This document shows positions 18,763 to 24,818 of a DNA stretch of 64,000 nucleotides, one piece after another. The DNA comes from Microbacterium sp. VKM Ac-2923 (GTDB lineage Bacteria; Actinomycetota; Actinomycetes; Actinomycetales; Microbacteriaceae): contig NZ_JALGRP010000003.1 in the NCBI RefSeq assembly GCF_022815605.1, positions 248,001-312,000 of the forward strand, given 5' to 3'. A program made the translations under genes and the position numbers. Positions within the stretch are counted from its first letter, which is position 1, and the number at the start of each line of letters is the position of its first letter. A model generated the notes under the pieces. The model had not been told where the DNA came from, did no database searches, and saw only the letters and a program-made list of their open reading frames with translations.

Positions 18763-18798
18763 CGACCCTCCTGAGGCAGGGGGCCAGCAGGAGGGTCG
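18763..18798 (-). terminator. Hairpin downstream of rnpB
   Basis: An 11-bp perfect inverted repeat cgaccctcctg / caggagggtcg, about 57 bp beyond the RNase P RNA 3' end on its strand. A second small hairpin, cggcgc-gaa-gcgccg, lies at 18,808-18,822. Either may end the rnpB transcript. The rest of 18,662-18,854 shows nothing else. Confidence 0.5.
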
Positions 18799-18854
18799 AT
18801 GGGTATTCGGCGCGAAGCGCCGGTCGGTTTGGGAGTAATGCTCATCCCGTGGGG

Positions 18855-19243
18855 GCGAATGGGCCGGCCTGTACGCCGGGTTCTGTCCGGGGGTCCCTTC
18901 GACAAGCTCAGGGACCCCGTGGACGGTCATCTCTCTCGGCGACACGTTGCCGTGCCGCTCCAGCGGCCTACCCGGGGACTCGGCGAGCCGCGTCTGCATC
19001 CCCTGTCTGGCCTTGCTCCGGACGAGGTTTACCTGGCGAATCGTGTCACCACGATCCCCGGTGGTCTCTTACACCACCCTTTCACCCTTACCCCGAACCC
19101 TGCGGGCCGAGGCGGTCTGCTCTCTGTGGCACTGTCTCGCGGATTGCTCCGGGTGGGCGTTACCCACCGTCCTGCCCTGTGGAGCCCGGACGTTCCTCGG
19201 CACGGGCGAACCCGTGACGCGACCGTCCAGCCGACCCATTCGC
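18855..19243 (-). ncRNA. rnpB: RNase P RNA, bacterial type A
   Basis: Reading the minus strand, the ends pair over at least nine bases (gcgaatggg at the 5' end with cccattcgc at the 3' end, helix P1). The universally conserved P4 region GAGGAACGUCCGGGCUCC follows the 5' domain, and the ACAGAACCCGGC segment precedes the 3' end. The ~389-nt length is typical of GC-rich actinobacteria. The RNA is the catalytic subunit that matures tRNA 5' ends. A -10 hexamer TAGACT lies seven bases before the predicted 5' end. The P12-region hairpin has been replaced or extended by a copy of an interspersed palindromic repeat. Confidence 0.95.
18892..18916. repeat. REP-like palindrome inside rnpB
   Basis: 25 bp: ggtccc, 13 bases, gggacc. 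The same element with two substitutions is at 37,440-37,464. It occupies a variable stem of the RNase P RNA. Confidence 0.75.
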
Positions 19244-19250
19244 ATCGTCC

Positions 19251-19256
19251 AGTCTA
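19251..19256 (-). promoter_or_regulatory. rnpB promoter -10 element
   Basis: TAGACT on the minus strand, seven bases upstream of the predicted RNA 5' end. Its -35 region would lie in the last codons of the upstream polymerase gene. Confidence 0.6.
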
Positions 19257-19269
19257 CGCGGGAGCGTCC

Positions 19270-20976
19270 TCAGCCTTTCTCCGCCGTCTCGCCGATGCGC
19301 AGATCGAGGGGGAAGTCGATCGGGAACGTGCCGAAGAGCAGCCGACCCGCGGATGCCGCGGACTCCCGCACCGCCTCGGCTACGGCCTCCGCGTGCTCGA
19401 GAGGGGTGTGCACGACGATCTCGTCGTGCAGGAAGAACGCCAGATGCGGCGCCCGTCCGAATACCGCGCCCGATGCGGGCGCCGCGCGGGTGGCATCCAC
19501 CTCGGGGAGGGCGGCCAGGCGCGCGCGCAGATCGGCCAACCACGCCAGCGCCCACTCGGCGGCCGTTCCCTGCACGACGAAATTGCGGGTGAAGCGGCCC
19601 CGGTCGCGGGCGGAGCGGCGCGCGCGGGTCTCGTCGACTCCGGATGCCGCGGCGTCGCTCGCCCGCGACTGCAGCTCACGCCATGACTCCCCCGCCAGGG
19701 GCGACGTGCGCCCGAGCCACGTGTGCACGACCCCGCCGTCCTCCCCCGTGCGGGCCGCGTCGTCGACGAGCTGCATCGCGCGGGGGAAGGTGCGCCGCAG
19801 GCGCGGCAGCAGACGCCCGCTCTCACCCGTCGTGGCGCCGTACATCGCGCCCAGCATCGCGAGCTTCGCCTCGGCGCGGCTGGCGACGGCTCCGCGCTCG
19901 ACGATGCCGGCATAGAGGTCGCGACCGGATGCCGCTTCGGCCAGCGCCGTGTCACGTGCCATCGCCGCGAGCACGCGGGGTTCGAGCTGAGCGACGTCGG
20001 CGGTGACGAGCGTCCAACCCGGGTCGGCGCGGACGGCGGTACGCAACGATCGCGGGATCTGCAGAGCCCCGCCGCCGGATGACGCCCAGCGGCCCGTGAC
20101 GACCCCCGCCGGGACGTAGACGGGGCGGAAGCGATCATCGCGCACCCACTCGTCGAGCCACGCCCAGCCGTTCGCCGTGAACAGGCGCATGAGCTTCTTG
20201 TAGGCGATGAGCGGTGCGACGGCGGGGTGGTCGTGCTCCGCGAGCTCCCATCGGCTGGTGGACTGCACCAGCAGTCCCGCGCGGTGGAGCGAGCGCAGCA
20301 GGCGCGGCTGGGAGTCGAGCGAGGCCGTCGGGTCGCCGAGGGCCGCGCGCACGGCGACAGCGGCTTGTTCTATGCGGCCGGGTAGCCCTCCCCCGCGGCG
20401 CGGGCCCAGTTCGCGGTCCAACAGCTCCTCGTGCGCGGCGCGGCTCCACGGAACGCCCGCGGCGTGCAGCTCGACGGCGATGAGCGCGCCCGCCGATTCT
20501 GCGGCGCACAGCAGCTGGAGCGCTCCCGGCGACCTCGACGAGGCGATCGCGGCGCGCTGACGGCGGTACTCGGCGACGGCCGTGTCTACGGTGTCGGGGA
20601 GGCCGGATGCCGCGTCGCCGAGGTCGAAGAGCGTGTCCCCGCTCAGGGGCGCCGCCGTGTCGGCATCCCAGGCCGTGGCGTCGCGGAGTCCGTGGTCGTC
20701 GGTCACCGCCTGCGCCTCGCGAAGGAGCGCGTGAACGAGCCGCAGGTCCCAGGCTCGAGCGACCCGGATGCCGGCCGCGAGCAGACGCGGATAGGTCGCG
20801 GCGGTGTCGGCCCAGATCCATCGCACGTCGCCCGCGCTCTCGCGCGCGGCCACGGCGTCGGCGAGACCCGCGGCGTCGAGGTCGGTCGAGCCGAGGGTCG
20901 TGGCATCCGCCCCCAGGGTGACGAGGGCGACGCGGCCCGCGTCGGTGCGTCCGACGACGACCGTGTCAGAGACCAC
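19270..20976 (-). CDS. PolA-family DNA polymerase with degenerate exonuclease domain
   Basis: 568 residues from GTG at 20,976. The polymerase motifs are present: motif A VTADVAQLEPRV (about residue 320), the O-helix RAEAKLAMLGAMYGATTG, and motif C FFLHDEIVVH near 525. There is no 5'-3' exonuclease domain. The N-terminal ~200 residues, which are 3'-5' exonuclease-like in related proteins, lack a recognisable DEDD set, so proofreading is doubtful. Such shortened polymerases are common in actinobacteria alongside a full PolA and are usually annotated bifunctional 3'-5' exonuclease/DNA polymerase. It follows the zinc-ribbon gene by 15 bp, so they are probably cotranscribed. Confidence 0.9.
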   Translation of the reverse strand: MVSDTVVVGRTDAGRVALVTLGADATTLGSTDLDAAGLADAVAARESAGDVRWIWADTAATYPRLLAAGIRVARAWDLRLVHALLREAQAVTDDHGLRDATAWDADTAAPLSGDTLFDLGDAASGLPDTVDTAVAEYRRQRAAIASSRSPGALQLLCAAESAGALIAVELHAAGVPWSRAAHEELLDRELGPRRGGGLPGRIEQAAVAVRAALGDPTASLDSQPRLLRSLHRAGLLVQSTSRWELAEHDHPAVAPLIAYKKLMRLFTANGWAWLDEWVRDDRFRPVYVPAGVVTGRWASSGGGALQIPRSLRTAVRADPGWTLVTADVAQLEPRVLAAMARDTALAEAASGRDLYAGIVERGAVASRAEAKLAMLGAMYGATTGESGRLLPRLRRTFPRAMQLVDDAARTGEDGGVVHTWLGRTSPLAGESWRELQSRASDAAASGVDETRARRSARDRGRFTRNFVVQGTAAEWALAWLADLRARLAALPEVDATRAAPASGAVFGRAPHLAFFLHDEIVVHTPLEHAEAVAEAVRESAASAGRLLFGTFPIDFPLDLRIGETAEKG

Positions 20977-20991
20977 GGACGCCGATCGGCG

Positions 20992-21720
20992 TCATCGGGA
21001 TTCTTCGGTGCGGACGAGGATCGCCCCGCACTCGGGGCAGAACACCACTTCGTCGGTCTGCGAGCGTCTCACGATGTTGAGGTCGCTGGGCGGCAGCACC
21101 ATGCGGCACGCCTCGCACGCTCCGGCGTTCAGCAGACCGGCGCCATTTCCGCGGGATGCCAGACGCTCGTACAGGGCCAGGAGGTCGGCGGGGATCGCCG
21201 CGGCGACCGCGTCGCGGTCGCGTCGCGCGCCCTCGAGGCGCGTGGTGGCGTCGGCCACGGTCGTCTTGGCCTCGGCGCTGAGCTGCGCACCCTGCGCGTT
21301 GGTGTCGGCGATCAGCGCTTCTTGCTCGGCGACGGCGGCATCGGCCGCCTCGAGGCGCTCCATCAGGGCGATCTCGGTGTCTTCGAGGTCGCTCTTGCGG
21401 CGCTGAAGCGAGGTGAGCTCGCTCTCGAACCCCTGCGCCTGCTTCGCGTTCGACGATGCGGCGAGTCGCTCGGTGTCGCGCGCGATGCGGGCGTCGACGA
21501 CGGCGACGTCTGATTCGAGGCGCTTCAGCTCGGCGGTGATGTCGTCGCGCGCATTGGCGCGTGCGCCCAGTTCCTGCGACAGCGTCGACCGCTGGGCGAT
21601 GAGCTCGCGGACCCGCTCGGCCTGCGGTGGGTTGCCGGCGACCTTCTGATCGCGGTGGATACGCGCGTCGAGGTCGGCGAGGTCGAGCAGTTTGCGCTGG
21701 TCGGCGGAATCGGCATTCAC
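20992..21720 (-). CDS. Coiled-coil protein with C4 zinc ribbon
   Basis: 242 residues from GTG at 21,720 (an in-frame ATG at 21,750 is possible). The N-terminal three quarters form a long alpha-helical coiled coil (heptads of Leu/Ala with Glu/Arg). The C-terminus has a four-cysteine zinc ribbon, CEACRMVLPP and FCPECGAILV. This is the widespread zinc-ribbon family that includes Rv2229c of M. tuberculosis, with proposed but unproven links to RNA or DNA handling. It is the upstream gene of the polymerase pair. The 230 bp between it and tRNA-Val shows no further gene. Confidence 0.88.
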   Translation of the reverse strand: MNADSADQRKLLDLADLDARIHRDQKVAGNPPQAERVRELIAQRSTLSQELGARANARDDITAELKRLESDVAVVDARIARDTERLAASSNAKQAQGFESELTSLQRRKSDLEDTEIALMERLEAADAAVAEQEALIADTNAQGAQLSAEAKTTVADATTRLEGARRDRDAVAAAIPADLLALYERLASRGNGAGLLNAGACEACRMVLPPSDLNIVRRSQTDEVVFCPECGAILVRTEESR

Positions 21721-21953
21721 GGGCTCAACGCTACCCCGGGGGTGGGACATCGGCGGTGCGTCCTCCGCCCGTGGGGGCGTCACGGCCCGGCGGGTCGACG
21801 CGGGCGGCGCCTGGCGAGATTGCCCGTTCCGCGCGAGGTGACCGCAGTTTCGGCCGAACAGCGCGTGATGTCGTGCGCCGAGTGTGGCCTCGAGGTGGGG
21901 CGGCGCGACCAACGCGGGCCCGGAGCGACGCCGGGCTAGACTTGCGGCATCCA

Positions 21954-22026
21954 GGGCCTTTAGCTCAGCTGGTAGAGCGCCACGTTTACACCGTGGATGT
22001 CGTCGGTTCGATCCCGGCAGGGCCCA
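21954..22026 (+). tRNA. tRNA-Val (anticodon UAC)
   Basis: Cloverleaf: acceptor GGGCCTT with AGGGCCC, anticodon stem CCACG/CGTGG enclosing loop TTTACAC, and a T arm with GGTTCGATCC. No encoded CCA of standard form; discriminator A. Its 3' part, from the anticodon loop onward, is the attachment core of the adjacent integrated element. Confidence 0.96.
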
Positions 22027-22027
22027 C
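21985..22027 (+). repeat. attL core, inside tRNA-Val
   Basis: 43 bp from the anticodon loop through the 3' end of the tRNA plus one base, identical to 27,954-27,996. Confidence 0.92.
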
Positions 22028-22033
22028 CCTCTC

Positions 22034-23188
22034 CTAACCGCGTGATCCCGCGCTTTCCTCGGTTTTCCGCTTTCCTGAGAGCGCGAGGTTGTCCACAAGC
22101 GCGTCCCCCCGGCGTCCCCCCGCATCGCTCAGCACGGCATTCATGCGCGCGAGGGCGGCGGTGTCGGCGTCTGATCCGAGGAAGTGCGCATATGTGTCGG
22201 CGGTCAGCTTTGCGGTGCTGTGCCCTAGCCAGGTCTGAGCCGTTTTCAGATCGACTCCAGACGAGAGCCAGAGAGTCGCCGCCGTGTGCCGGAGGTCATG
22301 CACCCTGCGTCCTCTGCCGAAGTCGCTCCAGTGCGCATCGCGCGTCCAATTGCGCCCCGAGCGGTTCGAGCCGGTAGCGGACGGGAACAGAGGCGCGTCG
22401 GGCGTCCGGCCCTCCAGCATCGGCAGCACGATAGCCGCTACTTCGGCAGGGAGCGGCACGGTGCGAGCGCTACCGCCCTTCGTCACGGTTCGGACAGGTT
22501 GCCCGTCCGGCTTCGACCGTGAGACACGGAATGCCGGATAAGGGAGCTGCTGCACGTCTCGCACCCGCAGCGCGGACAACTCCCCCCAACGGAGCCCGGT
22601 CAGCCCGAGTATGAGCGCTATGTCGGCGTTTGCCTGAGTCGTGTGCTGGGAGAGGTCGGCATGCACGGCGCGCAATTCGTCCAGCGTGAACGGGTAAATC
22701 TCCCGGGTAGCGTCCTCCCCCCGACCCTTCGGCACCTTCGACTCGATAGCGATATTGCGAGGGATGATCCGCTCCGCGACTGCCCACGTCCAGAATGCGG
22801 AGATGATGTTACGGAACCGGCAGACGGTGGCGCGAGCCTGGGTGCGGAGCAACGTCGAATAGAGCGCTTCGAGTTCGGATGCTCGGATCGCCGCGAGCGG
22901 TCGGTTTCGCATCGCAGTCGGGAGATGCTTGAGCGCGTAGCCCTCCGTTGAAAGTGTCTTGCTTGCGACCGTTCCGCGCCGCTGTTCTTTCCATCGCTCC
23001 AGAGCGCTCGCGAGAGACTCGCGCCCCGCGCGGGGATCAACGAACTCTCCGAGGTCGAGCATGCGCCGCTGAGCGGACTCCCATGCCTCTGCGTCGCGCT
23101 TGAGGTCGAACGTGCGAGAGGCGACGACATCGCGCCCCGACTTCACTCGTGCGCGCCAACGGCCCTGCGGCGTCTTCGAGATGGTCAT
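22034..23188 (-). CDS. int: Tyrosine site-specific integrase
   Basis: 384 residues from ATG at 23,188 (GGGGAG six bases upstream). It has an N-terminal AP2-like arm-binding segment (QGRWRARVKSGRD), a core-binding SAM-like domain at about 65-150, and the catalytic domain with Arg200 (TGLRWGELSAL), Lys near 237, His297/Arg300 (VHDLRHTAATLW), His323 (TWLGHS) and nucleophile Tyr333 (DTYAHFLG). It ends seven bases from the attL core, the standard arrangement for elements integrating into tRNA 3' ends. Its start codon overlaps the xis stop (ATGA). Confidence 0.96.
   Translation of the reverse strand: MTISKTPQGRWRARVKSGRDVVASRTFDLKRDAEAWESAQRRMLDLGEFVDPRAGRESLASALERWKEQRRGTVASKTLSTEGYALKHLPTAMRNRPLAAIRASELEALYSTLLRTQARATVCRFRNIISAFWTWAVAERIIPRNIAIESKVPKGRGEDATREIYPFTLDELRAVHADLSQHTTQANADIALILGLTGLRWGELSALRVRDVQQLPYPAFRVSRSKPDGQPVRTVTKGGSARTVPLPAEVAAIVLPMLEGRTPDAPLFPSATGSNRSGRNWTRDAHWSDFGRGRRVHDLRHTAATLWLSSGVDLKTAQTWLGHSTAKLTADTYAHFLGSDADTAALARMNAVLSDAGGRRGDALVDNLALSGKRKTEESAGSRG
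22100..22120. repeat. 21-bp direct repeat, left copy (candidate integrase arm site)
   Basis: Identical, same orientation, to 27,851-27,871. It starts 73 bp from the attL core and lies within the 3' end of int. Confidence 0.6.
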
Positions 23189-23346
23189 CCCCGGCTCCCC
23201 TCGATCCACGCCTCCAGATCATCGACCCGGTAGCGGTACAGCCCCGGGGCCAGGTTAACAACAGGGGGGCCCGTCTTTGCACCCCTCCACCTGGACAGTG
23301 TTGCCTCGGACACGCTCAGCATGCGGGCGACTTCACCGCTCGTCAT
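23185..23346 (-). CDS. xis: Excisionase, AlpA/MerR-like HTH
   Basis: 53 residues, found by reading the strand directly because it is very short. The N-terminus is a winged-helix/HTH of the excisionase type (SGEVARMLSVSEATLSRW), followed by a wing and the helix VDDLEAWIEGSRG. A GGAAAG site lies about seven bases before the ATG. Its stop overlaps the integrase start by four bases (ATGA), so the two are translationally coupled. It probably binds the attachment arms and biases recombination to excision; it may also autoregulate. Confidence 0.88.
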   Translation of the reverse strand: MTSGEVARMLSVSEATLSRWRGAKTGPPVVNLAPGLYRYRVDDLEAWIEGSRG

Positions 23347-23432
23347 CAGACTTTCCAACTACTCCACCGATCACCTAACTCTCTCTCTGTTGGGTCCACC
23401 CTGACACGAACCTCAGGTCGACTTCTACGGCG

Positions 23433-23443
23433 TCTGACCTGGG
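23433..23443. promoter_or_regulatory. 11-bp motif shared by both control regions of the element
   Basis: tctgacctggg here and its exact complement cccaggtcaga at 27,476-27,486, each in the intergenic region upstream of a minus-strand operon (xis-int and rep). An overlapping inverted repeat caggtc/gacctg is present here. Candidate operator for a common regulator. The rest of 23,347-23,589 holds no gene. Confidence 0.35.
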
Positions 23444-23589
23444 CTTTTGTTCATTCTGTGTAGGTGAAATACGCGGCTGGAGGTGAGCGAACGAGCGAGC
23501 CGCCTGCGCAGGTCGTCGGGTCCGCGATCGGAGCAACAGCGTGCGTCTCCTAAGCTCTGTGCGGCATCTGCTTGTGGGAGTCTTCGAGG

Positions 23590-24111
23590 ATGGACGACCA
23601 AATCTGGGTGCCTATAGCGATAGCCCTTTTCGGTAACGCCGTGGCTGTGACCATCGTGATTCTCACAAACCGCTCTGCCGTGAGGCGCGAGGATGTGCGG
23701 CAGGCTCACGAGGTGCGGAGATGGGCGCGCGAGGATGCGTGGAAGGTCGGTGAAGTTCAACGCGACTACTACTTGACGTTCTATCGAGAGCTTCGGCGAA
23801 CATCAGTGGCAATACACGATGCGGGCTACGGGATAGGTCCTGACCTCAAATTCGGTTGGCAGGAGGGGGCGTTTGAAGCGCTGCAGAGCTTACGGGTCTT
23901 CGCGAGTCCCGACACACTGATGCATGCCGAGGCGGTCTACTCCGCCCTCTACCGATGGGGTGATGCGGAGCGGACAGACTACGAGAGCGACGAGGAGATC
24001 GAGTTCCACCACAAGCTCGAAGACTTCCTCGCGGCTGTGCGGGCCGACATCGGCATCGTGGACACCAATCGCCGCATCCGCTCCGCGCGCGGCACGATCA
24101 ATCTCGGGTGA
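23590..24111 (+). CDS. Membrane-anchored cargo protein of unknown function
   Basis: 173 residues from ATG at 23,590 (GGGAG nine bases upstream). One N-terminal transmembrane helix (IWVPIAIALFGNAVAVTIVIL) is followed by a charged, helical cytosolic domain with a long amphipathic stretch (NRSAVRREDVRQAHEVRRW) and an acidic segment (YESDEEIEFHHKLEDFL). This type I-out topology with a helical cytosolic body is common among phage-exclusion and other accessory proteins, but there is no diagnostic motif. It is the only plus-strand gene of normal length in the element and is not needed for integration or replication, so I regard it as cargo. Real family unknown. Confidence 0.65.
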   Translation: MDDQIWVPIAIALFGNAVAVTIVILTNRSAVRREDVRQAHEVRRWAREDAWKVGEVQRDYYLTFYRELRRTSVAIHDAGYGIGPDLKFGWQEGAFEALQSLRVFASPDTLMHAEAVYSALYRWGDAERTDYESDEEIEFHHKLEDFLAAVRADIGIVDTNRRIRSARGTINLG

Positions 24112-24177
24112 CCCCCGGGTTTTTCTGGTGGGGACACGTTTCACCCCGCGCCAGTTTTGATTTTAACCTGCAGGGGT

Positions 24178-24205
24178 CTGAAACATTCAGATGAATAGAT
24201 ATAAT
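24178..24205 (+). promoter_or_regulatory. Consensus-like promoter not assigned to a gene
   Basis: A perfect -10 TATAAT (24,200-24,205) with a -35-like ctgaaa (24,178-24,183) 16 bp upstream, in an AT-rich pocket between two convergent genes. It reads away from both coding regions towards the hairpin at 24,263-24,300. Confidence 0.5.
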
Positions 24206-24211
24206 CTGCTG

Positions 24212-24300
24212 TAGACGGATGGCGGTTCGATGTGATCGAGCGTGACCCGCCCTGCGCGCGTTGAAGCCCTCCGAGCATGGGATTCGGCTCAGAGGGCTTC
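24212..24300 (+). ncRNA. Candidate small RNA of the element
   Basis: Predicted transcript of about 90 nt from the TATAAT promoter to a hairpin with a 9-bp perfect stem (gaagccctc / gagggcttc, 24,263-24,300). No ORF fits. If it reads through, it would be antisense to the 3' end of the zinc-finger gene. Prediction only. Confidence 0.3.
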
Positions 24301-24309
24301 GGGGGTCGG

Positions 24310-24816
24310 TCACACGTTCAGCGCGGCTCTGACGGCCTTCTCGCGGTGCTTCGTGCGCTCGCGCTCGGTCCAGATCGCACGGGCGACATCTTCGCAAGCT
24401 CGGCAAGCGAATCGGGCCGCCCAGTTTCCGCGATCCAAATAGCGGTCCTGGCAGTCGGGGGACACTTCGCCGCAGATAGAGCAGGTAAAGCGCGCGGCGT
24501 ATTCGGCGTCTCGTGCGGCTGCAAGCTTTGGTGCTTCGACCGCCTCCCAGGCCTGCGCGAGTCGGCTCAGGTGCTCGGCGCGTCGGAGAGCTTCGGGGAG
24601 GTGTTTCTCCCGTACAGAGCGCGACATGGTTTCGGTGTAGAACGTCGTGACGGGATTGCGCTCCTGCACGAGAGCGGAGACGGCTTGCTCTAAGTACCGG
24701 TGCGCGTCGGGGCTCGCTGCGCCGTAGGCCGCTCGCAGGTGCTCGGGGACCGCGTAGGGGTCTACAGGTTCGCGTGCGGGCGTCGTGGGGTGCTGATCGA
24801 ACAGTGATCGGGACAT
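24310..24816 (-). CDS. Zinc-finger-like hypothetical protein of the element
   Basis: 168 residues; ATG at 24,816 with AAGGA eight bases upstream. The N-terminal two thirds are helical (PDAHRYLEQAVSALVQERN). The C-terminal part has a four-cysteine cluster, CSICGEVSPDC then FACRACE, typical of a treble-clef or ribbon zinc site. It lies two bases after the replication gene's stop, so it is cotranscribed with it. A role as a replication accessory or DNA-binding regulator is inferred from position only. Confidence 0.75.
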   Translation of the reverse strand: MSRSLFDQHPTTPAREPVDPYAVPEHLRAAYGAASPDAHRYLEQAVSALVQERNPVTTFYTETMSRSVREKHLPEALRRAEHLSRLAQAWEAVEAPKLAAARDAEYAARFTCSICGEVSPDCQDRYLDRGNWAARFACRACEDVARAIWTERERTKHREKAVRAALNV

Positions 24817-24818
24817 GG

